Assembly: GCA_019828565.1 (NCBI GenBank)
Contig: JAHDYR010000012.1
Coordinates: 868,001-932,000, forward strand
Reading direction: 5' to 3'
Source of the DNA: Carpediemonas membranifera
Lineage: Eukaryota; Fornicata
Length of the DNA: 64,000 nt
In this document: one piece after another, positions 46,628 through 58,700 of the stretch
How the letters are laid out: each line of letters opens with the position of its first letter
Numbering within the stretch: the stretch's first letter is position 1
Notes under the pieces: generated by a model
Databases searched by the model: none
What the model saw: the letters and a program-made list of their open reading frames with translations, nothing else
What the model was told of the DNA's origin: nothing
Position numbers and translations under genes: made by a program

Positions 46628-48373
46628 TCAGTCAAACTTCAAACGATTCTTGGCGTGGAAGGTGCTACGCTTGCTTCTCTTAGCGTTGTGTTGTCCTCTC
46701 ATGCTCTTCGGTGTCTCCTCCTCGCTGTCGGAGTACGTGATGAGGGTCTTGGATGACCTTGGGTGACTCATCGTTCGACGTGGTGTAGCTTCTCTGAGAG
46801 GTGATGGGGATTGGGCTGCTCTCGTAGAGCGCTGCGGGAGGATACGGCGTGGTGGTGTCGTCCGCAGACGCTTCGGGGGCACGTAGCCTTGCGACGACGG
46901 TGAGGCAGAGGGCGAGCTGATTGATATGCTCTCGATGTCGTGCACAAGAGGAGACGTGGGCCGAGGGGCGGGTGCCTGCTTGGCCCGAGCTTGACGTCTC
47001 ATGGCTATGCGTTGGCGGGTAACGTGTGCAGGCGGCGGCGGCTCGTCCTCGTCTGTGATCTCGATGGGGTTGAGTGCAGTCTCTCTGGCGGCTGCTGAGT
47101 GGTCGACGTGCTCGCGCTGGTGTTCAATCCCGTCTTCGGGGAAGACGCACATGAAGTGTACACCTTCGTGGTGGCGGATGCCGGTGGCGAGAATTGTATT
47201 GTCGTCGTTGACGACGTCCTGGCAGATGGAAACACGACGGTCGGGGTCATCGTCCGCTGGCTTGATGGTGTACTCGATTGTCCTGTCGTTCTGGTACAGA
47301 ATCAGAGAGTCATTCTTGATGCCGCACTCGTGACAGTAGAATGCCCACACGGTGGGGATGTTCAGGAACGTTCCGTCGAAAGTGATTCTGTGAACAGCCT
47401 CAGGGTTAAGGCCGAGGTGTATGAGAGAGTGTGTCTCTCTGTAGTCAGTGCAGTACTGCCTGAAGCGCTGCCTGAAGACCTTGACACACCCGTCCACGTC
47501 GTCTCCGTGGCCCAGGGACATAAAGTAGTCGTAGAACGCCTTGGTGCGCATCGCTAGAGCGAAGATTGCGCAGTCACCGCCGCCGTCGTTGTCGTAGATG
47601 CGAGCGTTGCTGTATGTCGGTGACATAGTCTTCCTGGGGTTGAGTAGCGGGCATCTGCGGGCCATCTCATCCTCTGACTGCGTTGGAGGCTCGACTACCG
47701 AAATGGTGGGCGTGGGCGGCTCTGTTCTCTCGCGAGACTTGCGGCGGCGTTGGACAGTGAGGGCGTATGTCGCGTCTCCCTTGCTGTAGTCAGGTGTAGG
47801 CGGAGACTCTGGTGTGCCCAGGTCAAAGACGACCGCAGGCTTGTGCTTGCGCTTCTCCTTCCGCTTGACCTTGCGCTTGGTCGTGGTCTTGGGCTGGGCA
47901 GGCTTGTGGGCGGCTGGAGGATGCTCTTGGGCGCGGCGTGCTTCTTCGATGCGGGCGAGAATAGTCTGGATTGCCTCGTTGGCGTCCTCGGCCTCTGCTG
48001 TGTCGAGGAGTTCTTTCGCCGTGTCGGTGTCGTTGCTGATGATCGATATGACTGTGCCAGGGTCTTTGCTTGACGCCACCTGCACCCATTGGTCGATGAC
48101 GGTAGTCTCCTCCGCGCTGATGATGCCTGCTGCGGCGAGCTCGTGCACCTCGTTCTGCTTCTCGATGCGGTAGAAGTTGTCGCGACGGAAGCGCTGTACG
48201 AGGCTCCGCTGGACGCGGGTGAGGTTCAGCTTGTGTAGTGAGCGGTACGTGGCGTTGAGAGGCTCGAACCCAATGGCAGCGACGTTGTCTTCGCACTCAT
48301 AGTCGGTCAGCGCCTCGAGTTCGACGTCTGATTCGAGCTCTGCGTCGCTGAAGGCCGTGTCTATGTGTCTCAC
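46628..48373 (-). CDS. Helitron OTU-domain cysteine protease (Hb, full length)
   Basis: 581 codons from a GTG at 48373. The frame is open further upstream and overlaps the helicase frame, so the true start or fusion point is unclear. N-terminal acidic and helical region, a Lys-rich linker near 180-200, then the OTU domain with the catalytic box DGGGDCAIFAL (Cys near 267) and the late histidine in HHEGVHFMC near 403, and a long basic Ser/Pro-rich tail. OTU proteases cleave ubiquitin or polyprotein links and are known in some Helitron families. In this position it probably processes or protects transposon proteins. Confidence 0.85.
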   Translation of the reverse strand: MRHIDTAFSDAELESDVELEALTDYECEDNVAAIGFEPLNATYRSLHKLNLTRVQRSLVQRFRRDNFYRIEKQNEVHELAAAGIISAEETTVIDQWVQVASSKDPGTVISIISNDTDTAKELLDTAEAEDANEAIQTILARIEEARRAQEHPPAAHKPAQPKTTTKRKVKRKEKRKHKPAVVFDLGTPESPPTPDYSKGDATYALTVQRRRKSRERTEPPTPTISVVEPPTQSEDEMARRCPLLNPRKTMSPTYSNARIYDNDGGGDCAIFALAMRTKAFYDYFMSLGHGDDVDGCVKVFRQRFRQYCTDYRETHSLIHLGLNPEAVHRITFDGTFLNIPTVWAFYCHECGIKNDSLILYQNDRTIEYTIKPADDDPDRRVSICQDVVNDDNTILATGIRHHEGVHFMCVFPEDGIEHQREHVDHSAAARETALNPIEITDEDEPPPPAHVTRQRIAMRRQARAKQAPAPRPTSPLVHDIESISISSPSASPSSQGYVPPKRLRTTPPRRILPQRSTRAAQSPSPLREATPRRTMSHPRSSKTLITYSDSEEETPKSMRGQHNAKRSKRSTFHAKNRLKFD

Positions 48374-48438
48374 TCTGGGCTTGCTCTTCGCGCCGGGCTT
48401 GCGGGGGTTACGCTTGGTTTGCTTGCGCTTAGTCTTCT

Positions 48439-50172
48439 TCAGCTTCGGAGCAACGGGGATGAGGCGCTTGCGGGGCAGGGCTGGAAGGTGGTGCTGCGCT
48501 TGGCGTACATGGTCGCTGCGTTGGCGAACCTGATCCAGTCTTTGACCTTGAGCATCTTGCGGACGACCTCGTTGGTGTTGTCGTCGACGCTGACGCCTGA
48601 GTTGTCGATGAAGGCCTCTCGAGTGGTGTGCCTGACGATCATGTCGGTCAGGGGAAGCATCTTCCTGTGCAGGAAGTCCACACGGGATGTGACGACCTTC
48701 GTATGGATCGGGCGGAACAGCTCTGGGACCGGCTTGACAGTGTTGAATGTGAATCCGTTGACGGTCATCTTGTCGTGCGTGTCAACTCCGCCGAATATCG
48801 TGAGCGCGTCGAGAGTTGGGGCGCGAGAGAGGGCGGTGTACAGCTGTCCAACCTCCCAGAAGTCGTTAGAGCGGCGGTCCTGCTTGGAGTTCATGTTCTC
48901 CCGCAGGTCAACGATGAGACGGGGGATCGTCTGTCCCTGTGCCTTGTGGATTGTGAGGACGTACGCCGGCATGAGGGGGATGAACGTGTGCGTGAAGATG
49001 CCCTGCTTCACGGACATCTCCCGGATGATGTGGACCTGGCCTGAGTCGGCCATCTGCACCTCTACTGACGGGTCGGACTGGTTGATCGAGAGGATGGTTG
49101 CCTTCGCACCGTTGACTAGGCCGAGCTCGGTGATGACGTTCCACGTGAGGATGACGCGGCAGCCGACGCAGAAGTCGATGAGCTCAAGGCGGTCGTGGTA
49201 GTCTCTTTTGGCCGACGTGTCTTCTAGCTCCGAGTGGACGTTGGCAGTGCCGCACGAGAAACGCGAGAACCCGGGAACGCCGTCGATAACCTTCGCCCAG
49301 GCGACATACGACACGAGCTGAGTGACTGGGCAGCCGTCTGACTTTGCGAGTGTGTTCACAACAATGCGGTTGAGGCTGTGGGCTCTGTCTCGGCGGGCAG
49401 TGATCATGGTGTGCCCCTCGAGCATGAGCTTGATCATCAGCTTGAGTGACTCGGGCGTGTCTGGCACTGCGCGCTTGTAGAGCGGTTCGATCTTCTTGGT
49501 GTTGATCTTCGTGGACGCGATGCCGTCGAGGATGGCCGTGAACGCTGGGTCGGCCTGCTGACGGAATGAGCTCTGGAGCTCGAATAGCTTGGCCGTGTTG
49601 TGCTGCTCCCAGTGATAGTGCAGTGCGGATAGGACAGCCGCGTGCTTCTTTGGCACGGGCGGAAGCTGGTTCGGGTCGCCTACGAAGATCATGTTGACTC
49701 CGCCGAAGGGAAGCTCGCCGCCTCTGATCTGGCGCAGTGTGTCGCTGATGTCAGAGATATCAGCTCTGCTCAGCATCATAGCCTCGTCGATGATGATGGT
49801 CGACACCTTTGAGAGGATGAGGCGCTCGGTGGACCCAGGCGAGGGTGCCTCGAACTTCTCGCTGACGTTGTACTTGAAGAACGAGTGGATCGTGGCGCCG
49901 TCAAGGAGGGCAGCGGACACACCAGTGGAGCCTGTGACCAGCACGAGGCGGCCGAAGACTGATGCGATCATGTGGGCGATCTCTCTGATCAGGAGCGACT
50001 TGCCCGAGCCCGCCTTGCCCATAACAATGGCCATGAAGTGACAGCTGGTCTGCATACGCTGCCTGACGAACGACTTGATCTCTGCCTGCTGCTCGTTGAG
50101 TGTGATGTCCGGCTGGGGCGTGTACACGCGAAGAGGCTTATCGAACAGCTGCAAGACCGTGGTGGTCTTCAC
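48439..50172 (-). CDS. Helitron Pif1-type helicase (Hb, C-terminal 577 codons)
   Basis: Walker A GKAGSGKS near residue 51, Walker B IIIDEA, GDPNQLPPV, and motifs near the end HKAQGQT and LYTALSRA define an SF1 Pif1-like helicase. In Helitrons this is fused behind a Rep nuclease and unwinds the strand during rolling-circle transfer. Here the N-terminal part is cut off at 50173 by the Ha insertion. The first codon shown is only an in-frame GTG. Unlike the Ha copy, the LSRA motif region is in frame. Confidence 0.9.
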   Translation of the reverse strand: MKTTTVLQLFDKPLRVYTPQPDITLNEQQAEIKSFVRQRMQTSCHFMAIVMGKAGSGKSLLIREIAHMIASVFGRLVLVTGSTGVSAALLDGATIHSFFKYNVSEKFEAPSPGSTERLILSKVSTIIIDEAMMLSRADISDISDTLRQIRGGELPFGGVNMIFVGDPNQLPPVPKKHAAVLSALHYHWEQHNTAKLFELQSSFRQQADPAFTAILDGIASTKINTKKIEPLYKRAVPDTPESLKLMIKLMLEGHTMITARRDRAHSLNRIVVNTLAKSDGCPVTQLVSYVAWAKVIDGVPGFSRFSCGTANVHSELEDTSAKRDYHDRLELIDFCVGCRVILTWNVITELGLVNGAKATILSINQSDPSVEVQMADSGQVHIIREMSVKQGIFTHTFIPLMPAYVLTIHKAQGQTIPRLIVDLRENMNSKQDRRSNDFWEVGQLYTALSRAPTLDALTIFGGVDTHDKMTVNGFTFNTVKPVPELFRPIHTKVVTSRVDFLHRKMLPLTDMIVRHTTREAFIDNSGVSVDDNTNEVVRKMLKVKDWIRFANAATMYAKRSTTFQPCPASASSPLLRS

Positions 50173-50173
50173 G

Positions 50174-51570
50174 GTAAGTTATGGTAAGGTATTGCGGATT
50201 TTGGGGGGTCCCAGTACGGGACCCCTGGGCCCTTGCCAGGGAAGGCGACACATGCAGCGTGTAGCCTACCCCAGGGGTCCTTCGAACATGCATTGAAATC
50301 TGGGACAACGCAAATATTTTATACTAAATTTTCACGCTCAAAAACGGGACCTCAAAATTGGACTTTGAGGTCAGAGCACACGCTACAGACGGCGTTCAGG
50401 GCTGCAGATTACTTCTCTGGATAGCTGTGCGTGACAGCTCGGAGGCGCTACATAAGCTCCATTCAACTCCGTCGTCTTTACATTGAATTATGCATAAATA
50501 GTTGTACGACAAAAATGGCGATTCCTAACAATTTGTGCAGTACAGCACGAGGCCTGAGGCTTCATGGCTGCTGGATTTGGTGGACTTAAGGGTCTCTGGC
50601 GGTATGATTGAGTCGCGAAATCCACCCGAATCTAGAGAACTGCCCGAATTTTTGACCTTTGGCCTTAAAAGTTTGGAGTTGGGATAAGCCAATGCACAGT
50701 TGTGTTGGGTTCCTTTCGGTGTATACGGGATTTGTCAGAACGCCCCTGAACGATGGCTCAAAAAAAAGTTATGGCCACGTCTTATATCGACTCGTCCGCA
50801 GTCACAAAATGTTCTCTACCGGCACTCGAACTCGCACCTCGTGGACCACATGGGTCACAGTTGACACCCGGGAGTGTCGGGTCGTGCTGCCTGATCCGAT
50901 TCGATCGGATTCGATGGGCGCGCAAATTTCAAGGATCGTCTCGATCCTCTTCAGAAGAACGAGAATGGCTGATCCGGCCGAAGAAAACGAGCCGGGAGCG
51001 AGAACCCGCAGGCGATGCCTGTTCAGCGCGCAGGAGCGACGCTGTGAGAAACTTCAGCATTGGAATAAATTTCTCACCCCCCCCTCTGGGTTGGTGATTA
51101 TATGTTAGTTGGCCATGTTATATGGCATGCGAACTCGCACCTCATGCGTGGTTGGCAAATGATACTAACCACTGAGCAATATTCAATTCTCGGCCGGGTC
51201 ATTCGTGTTGGTATGCGTGGCAAACAGCATACGTCGCAGGTGAATGTAGGTCCAGGGGCGGAGTCCGCGGGGGGTCGCAGGGGGGCAGAGAGAGTGACGG
51301 AGGCGTAGAGAGGTGTAGCGTAGCGGAGGGCGGGAGGAGCGTAGCGACGAGCGCCCGGAGCGGAGCGAAGCCGAACGAAGCCGGAGGAACGAACGGAGCC
51401 CCCCGTCTTCAATCTCCGGGGGGCAGAGGGAGGCGCAGCCGACCGTGGCCCCGTTAGTCGGTGTTGAAATGAAAACGCAGTTTATGTCAATCGAAGTTTC
51501 GATTTTTTCGGAATGGTATTTAATATGCAAGTAAAAAAATCGAAACTTGCAGTTTATGTCAATGCCGAGT
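50174..51570 (-). other. 3' region of Helitron Ha (no conserved gene)
   Basis: Terminal hairpin near 50215-50236 (8-bp stem; loop changed by an A), tRNA-like module with both boxes (51124-51179), GC-rich imperfect repeats (51300-51405) and the flanked 15-bp hairpin near 51490-51545. Confidence 0.65.
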
Positions 51571-53317
51571 TCAGTCAAACTTCAAACGATTCTTGGCGTG
51601 GAAGGTGCTACGCTTGCTTCTCTTAGCGTTGTGTTGTCCTCTCATGCTCTTCGGTGTCTCCTCCTCGCTGTCGGAGTACGTGATGAGGGTCTTGGATGAC
51701 CTTGGGTGACTCATCGTTCGACGTGGTGTAGCTTCTCTGAGAGGTGATGGGGATGGGGCTGCTCTCGTAGAGCGCTGCGGGAGGATACGGCGTGGTGGTG
51801 TCGTCCGCAGACGCTTCGGGGGCACGTAGCCTTGCGACGACGGTGAGGCAGAGGGCGAGCTGATTGATATGCTCTCGATGTCGTGCACAAGAGGAGACGT
51901 GGGCCGAGGGGCGGGTGCCTGCTTGGCCCGAGCTTGACGTCTCATGGCTATGCGTTGGCGGGTAACGTGTGCAGGCGGCGGCGGCTCGTCCTCGTCTGTG
52001 ATCTCGATGGGGTTGAGTGCAGTCTCTCTGGCGGCTGCTGAGTGGTCGACGTGCTCGCGCTGGTGTTCAATCCCGTCTTCGGGGAAGACGCACATGAAGT
52101 GTACACCTTCGTGGTGGCGGATGCCGGTGGCGAGAATTGTATTGTCGTCGTTGACGACGTCCTGGCAGATGGAAACACGACGGTCGGGGTCATCGTCCGC
52201 TGGCTTGATGGTGTACTCGATTGTCCTGTCGTTCTGGTACAGAATCAGAGAGTCATTCTTGATGCCGCACTCGTGACAGTAGAATGCCCACACGGTGGGG
52301 ATGTTCAGGAACGTTCCGTCGAAAGTGATTCTGTGAACAGCCTCAGGGTTAAGGCCGAGGTGTATGAGAGAGTGTGTCTCTCTGTAGTCAGTGCAGTACT
52401 GCCTGAAGCGCTGCCTGAAGACCTTGACACACCCGTCCACGTCGTCTCCGTGGCCCAGGGACATAAAGTAGTCGTAGAACGCCTTGGTGCGCATCGCTAG
52501 AGCGAAGATTGCGCAGTCACCGCCGCCGTCGTTGTCGTAGATGCGAGCGTTGCTGTATGTCGGTGACATAGTCTTCCTGGGGTTGAGTAGCGGGCATCTG
52601 CGGGCCATCTCATCCTCTGACTGCGTTGGAGGCTCGACTACCGAAATGGTGGGCGTGGGCGGCTCTGTTCTCTCGCGAGACTTGCGGCGGCGTTGGACAG
52701 TGAGGGCGTATGTCGCGTCTCCCCTTGCTGTAGTCAGGTGTAGGCGGAGACTCTGGTGTGCCCAGGTCAAAGACGACCGCAGGCTTGTGCTTGCGCTTCT
52801 CCTTCCGCTTGACCTTGCGCTTGGTCGTGGTCTTGGGCTGGGCAGGCTTGTGGGCGGCTGGAGGATGCTCTTGGGCGCGGCGTGCTTCTTCGATGCGGGC
52901 GAGAATAGTCTGGATTGCCTCGTTGGCGTCCTCGGCCTCTGCTGTGTCGAGGAGTTCTTTCGCCGTGTCGGTGTCGTTGCTGATGATCGATATGACTGTG
53001 CCAGGGTCTTTGCTTGACGCCACCTGCACCCATTGGTCGATGACGGTGGTCTCCTCCGCGCTGATGATGCCTGCTGCGGCGAGCTCGTGCACCTCGTTCT
53101 GCTTCTCGATGCGGTAGAAGTTGTCGCGACGGAAGCGCTGTACGAGGCTCCGCTGGACGCGGGTGAGGTTCAGCTTGTGTAGTGAGCGGTACGTGGCGTT
53201 GAGAGGCTCGAACCCAATGGCAGCGACGTTGTCTTCGCACTCATAGTCGGTCAGCGCCTCGAGTTCGACGTCTGATTCGAGCTCTGCGTCGCTGAAGGCC
53301 GTGTCTATGTGTCTCAC
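51571..53317 (-). pseudogene. OTU protease gene of Ha, one-base frame break
   Basis: Same protein as Hb, but an extra C in the C-run at 52721-52724 splits it into an N-terminal 235-codon part and a C-terminal part from 52770. The Cys and His boxes lie intact in the second part. Confidence 0.85.
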
Positions 53318-53382
53318 TCTGGGCTTGCTCTTCGCGCCGGGCTTGCGGGGGTTACGCTTGGTCTGCTTGCGCTTAGTCTTCT

Positions 53383-55609
53383 TCAGCTTCGGAGCAACGG
53401 GGATGAGGCGCTTGCGGGGCAGGGCTGGAAGGTGGTGCTGCGCTTGGCGTACATGGTCGCTGCGTTGGCGAACCTGATCCAGTCTTTGACCTTGAGCATC
53501 TTGCGGACGACCTCGTTGGTGTTGTCGTCGACGCTGACGCCTGAGTTGTCGATGAAGGCCTCTCGAGTGGTGTGCCTGACGATCATGTCGGTCAGGGGAA
53601 GCATCTTCCTGTGCAGGAAGTCCACACGGGATGTGACGACCTTCGTATGGATCGGGCGGAACAGCTCTGGGACCGGCTTGACAGTGTTGAATGTGAATCC
53701 GTTGACGGTCATCTTGTCGTGCGTGTCAACTCCGCCGAATATCGTGAGCGCGTCGAGAGTTGGGGCGCGAGAGGGCGGTGTACAGCTGTCCAACCTCCCA
53801 GAAGTCGTTAGAGCGGCGGTCCTGCTTGGAGTTCATGTTCTCCCGCAGGTCAACGATGAGACGGGGGATCGTCTGTCCCTGTGCCTTGTGGATTGTGAGG
53901 ACGTACGCCGGCATGAGGGGGATGAACGTGTGCGTGAAGATGCCCTGCTTCACGGACATCTCCCGGATGATGTGGACCTGGCCTGAGTCGGCCATCTGCA
54001 CCTCTACTGACGGGTCGGACTGGTTGATCGAGAGGATGGTTGCCTTCGCACCGTTGACTAGGCCGAGCTCGGTGATGACGTTCCACGTGAGGATGACGCG
54101 GCAGCCGACGCAGAAGTCGATGAGCTCAAGGCGGTCGTGGTAGTCTCTTTTGGCCGACGTGTCTTCTAGCTCCGAGTGGACGTTGGCAGTGCCGCACGAG
54201 AAACGCGAGAACCCGGGAACGCCGTCGATAACCTTCGCCCAGGCGACATACGACACGAGCTGAGTGACTGGGCAGCCGTCTGACTTTGCGAGTGTGTTCA
54301 CAACAATGCGGTTGAGGCTGTGGGCTCTGTCTCGGCGGGCAGTGATCATGGTGTGCCCCTCGAGCATGAGCTTGATCATCAGCTTGAGTGACTCGGGCGT
54401 GTCTGGCACTGCGCGCTTGTAGAGCGGTTCGATCTTCTTGGTGTTGATCTTCGTGGACGCGATGCCGTCGAGGATGGCCGTGAACGCTGGGTCGGCCTGC
54501 TGACGGAATGAGCTCTGGAGCTCGAATAGCTTGGCCGTGTTGTGCTGCTCCCAGTGATAGTGCAGTGCGGATAGGACAGCCGCGTGCTTCTTTGGCACGG
54601 GCGGAAGCTGGTTCGGGTCGCCTACGAAGATCATGTTGACTCCGCCGAAGGGAAGCTCGCCGCCTCTGATCTGGCGCAGTGTGTCGCTGATGTCAGCGAT
54701 ATCAGCTCTGCTCAGCATCATAGCCTCGTCGATGATGATGTTCGACACCTTTGAGAGGATGAGGCGCTCGGTGGACCCAGGCGAGGGTGCCTCGAACTTC
54801 TCGCTGACGTTGTACTTGAAGAACGAGTGGATCGTGGCGCCGTCAAGGAGGGCAGCGGACACACCAGTGGAGCCTGTGACCAGCACGAGGCGGCCGAAGA
54901 CTGATGCGATCATGTGGGCGATCTCTCTGATCAGGAGCGACTTGCCCGAGCCCGCCTTGCCCATAACAATGGCCATGAAGTGACAGCTGGTCTGCATACG
55001 CTGCCTGACGAACGACTTGATCTCTGCCTGCTGCTCGTTGAGTGTGATGTCCGGCTGGGGCGTGTACACGCGAAGAGGCTTATCGAACAGCTGCAAGACC
55101 GTGGTGGTCTTCACGAACGCCTCGTTGAATGAGTTGAGTGTGTAGCGCTGCATTGTTGTAAAGAACGCGTGCGTGGAGATGCCGGTGAGCGCTGCCATGA
55201 TCTCGTCCTGTGAGAACCTGCGGCGGAGAGCAGCTCTGAGCATCGCGATCGCGCCCTGGAGGTCGAGCGTGCCAGCGTCGGCGTTCGTCTTGATGCACTC
55301 GGCAAGGTCGGCGACCATGTTGCGGGGTGTGGAGTGCACTAGGCCTTCGCGCCGGCATGCGTTGTAGTATGACGTGAAGGGGCCGGGGTTCTCGCCCTTG
55401 CCGCACCGAATCTCCTTGTCAGAACGCCAGGGCTTGGACAGGAACAGCAGCGCCTGGTAGTGCCTCTCGCCATCCTCTGGGCTGGTCATGTTGAATGACA
55501 CGGCCTTGATCTTGAGTCTGCGCTTGACGAGATAGCGGAAGAAGTACTGCTTGTACAAGGAGGGGTCGTGGTCCGCGTGGTCAGCGTTGACGAGCATGGG
55601 CTCGTCCTC
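53383..55609 (-). pseudogene. Rep-helicase, helicase half of Ha, two-base deletion
   Basis: From the gypsy G target (55609) inward, the frame has the Rep-helicase linker, Walker A GKAGSGKS (near 54960), IIIDEA, GDPNQLPPV and HKAQGQT. A GA dinucleotide is missing near 53770 compared with Hb, so the frame breaks inside LYTALSRA. The last 130 codons continue in another frame to 53383. Residues also differ slightly from Hb, for example N for T in front of the Walker B strand. Confidence 0.88.
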
Positions 55610-55733
55610 TGCAGTGGGTCTTACCCAATGTTACATAGGATTACCATTTCATAGATTTATATAGTATTGACCATATTCACCACATCATGGGTTTTCTTAT
55701 ATTAAACAATCTTTCCCTAGCCATAAGGCTACA
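55610..55733 (+). repeat. 5' LTR of gypsy G
   Basis: 124 bp, TG...CA, AT-rich middle (ATTTATATAGTATTGACC). Parts resemble the D LTR (GACCATxTTCACCAC), hinting that the two families are related. Confidence 0.9.
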
Positions 55734-55743
55734 TTAGTACTAA
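55734..55743. promoter_or_regulatory. Palindrome TTAGTACTAA abutting the 5' LTR of G
   Basis: Perfect 10-bp palindrome directly after the LTR, 10 bp before the gag ATG at 55754. Same position as in E, F and A. Confidence 0.75.
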
Positions 55744-55753
55744 TCCCACCAAC

Positions 55754-58700
55754 ATGGTATACGGGAAGGCCAAAGCGCCGATACTAAAGGGCACGTCCGT
55801 GGCTGAATTAGTCACGTTCGTGGAAGCGCTCCAAGATTATCGAGCACTCGGCGGAAAACAGCGCTCAGACCGCCTAATAGACAGCTGCGTCCGTGACTAC
55901 GTTGACGGAGTACTCGGCACGGACGACAACGATCCTCCCGTGGCGCTCATCAAGACCAAGACTACACGCCGGCGCGAACAAGACATCGCTTGTGTCAAGC
56001 GTCTCGGCAAGGCCTTTAGACCACGCCACGAGGTAGCAAGGCTTGAATACTTCCGCTTGAACGCCACATCCTTCACGCCTAGCGAGGTGGTACGCATCAA
56101 CAAGCGCTTTCAGACATTGCTGGCTATTCTGCAACCCGAGTCATCACAGGAGACACTGTGTAAGACGTACGCCCGCTGCTTCAAGCAGGGAACAGGCAGA
56201 ACTATGTACCGCATTCAAGAGTTGATCGAAGATTCCACTCTGAGTGATGCCATGCCTCAGGTACTCGCCATTAGCACCGAGCTGCGGGACGGCGAAGAGC
56301 TGAGAGAAGCGTACCTAGGAGACGGACAGAAGCACCCCAAGAGCATTCACCCGACAGGCGGCCATCCTAGCGGTAACAGAAAGAGAGCAGGCCGCAACGG
56401 CCATCCTTATCGCCAGCCGCTGCCGTCTGAGGAGGGAAGCAACAAGACGCTGAACCGGGATAAGTCAGAGCGTAAGCCCCATCCCAGTAGCACTGACAAG
56501 AAGCGCGACTACACCTGCTGGAACTGCGGCGGCAAGCACGCATGGCACAAGTGCCCCAAGCCGAAGCACACGTGCTCGATCTGCAAGAAGACTGGTCACC
56601 TGGAGAGATATTGTCGGGATAAATCTCCGCAATATTCTCTCTCTATCAGTGCAGATCAGTCCAAGTCCAAGATCAACCTACCACTCGTTCCGGTTTCAGT
56701 AGGCAAGCAGAAGCTGACAGCGTTATTAGACTCGGGAGCTAACGTGTCAAGCATCCACCCTCGCCACGCAGCCAAGCTCGAGGTCATATCCACCACGCAG
56801 GAGCGTGTCGCAACAGCAGGCGGCGAGAAACAGTCACAGGGTCGAGTCAACGCTACGATTAAGCTGCAACCATCATCGTTCACCCCGCGCACTTGTACAT
56901 TTAACGCCGAGCTACTTCTACTCGACACCGACTTCGACCTGATCCTAGGGTACCCCCATATGGTTGAGTTGGGTATACTCCCTCAGGCTGAGTGGAACAA
57001 GGAGGGTAGCGACGAGCTGGACATTCCGTCGCCCGCCAAGTTCGACGCTGCCGTCTACCAGTTGAACCCCACTACGAGCGATACACAGGCCAAGATTCTC
57101 AAGGAGTTCAGCGCAGTGTTCGAAGATCGCAACGAGCCAAGCAAGCTCGAACCGTACGACTTGATCCTGAAGAGTGACAGGGTCGTGAACGCGCGACCAT
57201 ACTACATCCCCCCGGCGAAGGTAGCCGTCGTCAAGGAGCACATTGACGCTCTCCTGGCGAAGAGATTTATCCGTGCCTGTCAATCGCCTTACGCTTCGCC
57301 CGCGATGACAGTACCCAAGAAAGGGGGTAAGTCCCGATTCGTAGTTGACTTCAGACAAATTAACGACATCACCGAACCTTTCAACTACCCCATACCTCGT
57401 ATTGACGAGGTTATCTCCCCAGCTAGCGGGGAAGAAGGTCTTCGCAACCCTCGACCTCTCCGCCGGTTACCACCAAGTCGAGCTGACCGAGCGCTGCCGC
57501 CAGTACACCGCATTTACTACGGCTCTGGGGCAGTACGAGTACTGCCGGATGCCCTTTGGGCTACGCAATGCTGGAGCCCATTTCCAGCGGGCTATGGAGT
57601 CCGCCTTCCGGGGGCTGGTCGGCACAGCCTGTTATATATACATTGACGACATCATCATCTTCGGGGCAAGCGAAGAGGAATATCTCCAGAATCTCCGCAA
57701 GGTCCTCCTTCGCGCACGCGAGACAAAGTTACAGCTCAATAGGGAGAAGTGCCAGTTTGGCCGTGCCGAGGTCGAGTTCCTAGGTTGGGTAATCTCCGAG
57801 GGGCAGAAACACATCGCCCCCCGACCGGGTAGCCGACATTGCAGAGCTCCAGTTGCCCAAGAGCGTCCGTGGGATGCAGGGCTTAGTAGGCTTTCTGAAC
57901 TATTTCAGAGATCACGTGGACCGTTTCGCCGAGATCGCCCTCCCCTTGACTGAGGCAATGGCCGGGCGCAGGCCTATCGGCCAGCCTGAACAGGACGCAG
58001 CGCTGAAGAAGATCAAGGATGCTCTCACATCGGCGGACGCACTCGCCATCTTCGACGCGACTAAGGAGCACACTATTATGACTGATGCCTCAGGGCTCGG
58101 CTACGGTGCAGTACTCCTCCAAGAGGGTAGGCCAGTATGCTATATGAGTAAGGCCTTTAATGAGGTGCAGGCGAGATGGTCTACCAGTGAGAAGGAGGCG
58201 TACGCCATTATAGCTGCCGTACAACGCTGGCGCAAGTTCCTCAGTTGGGGCCATTTCACAATCCTGACCGACCACAGGAACCTCCTGTTCATGTTCCGGA
58301 GCGTTAACGCCAAGGTCAAGCGATGGGCTGACACCCTGTCCGACTTAGACTTCGGTATTGAGCACGTTGCAGGTTTAGACAACGCCGGAGCCGACGGACT
58401 ATCGAGAGTTTTCACCGTACGCTCCCAGGCGACCACTGATCAGATTAAGAAGGCACACGAGATGGCAGGCGCTCATTTCTCGAGAAGACAATCGACAGAC
58501 TGAGAGCCGACGGGTTGAGCGTATCCCGCTCGGCTGTGGACGAGTTCATCTCTCATTGCCCCACGTGCCAAGTGCTAGAACGACCACCCGAGCAGACTGT
58601 GGCCGGGTTACATACGGCTGTAGAGACCCCGTTCAAACGCGTAGCGATCGACACTATGGGGCCATTCCCAACGCGGGACGGTATGACGCACATTACGGTC

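Larger units (their letters stand above)
45253..50173 (-). mobile_element. Helitron copy Hb (3' half), interrupted by Ha
   Basis: Its 3' end (GTAAGTTATGG on the plus strand) joins the Hc OTU gene at 45252. Inward come the 3' region (45253-46627, with terminal hairpin 45284-45304), a complete OTU gene and the C-terminal helicase. At 50173 it is cut within the helicase by the 3' end of Ha. The missing front half should lie beyond Ha, outside the window. Confidence 0.82.
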
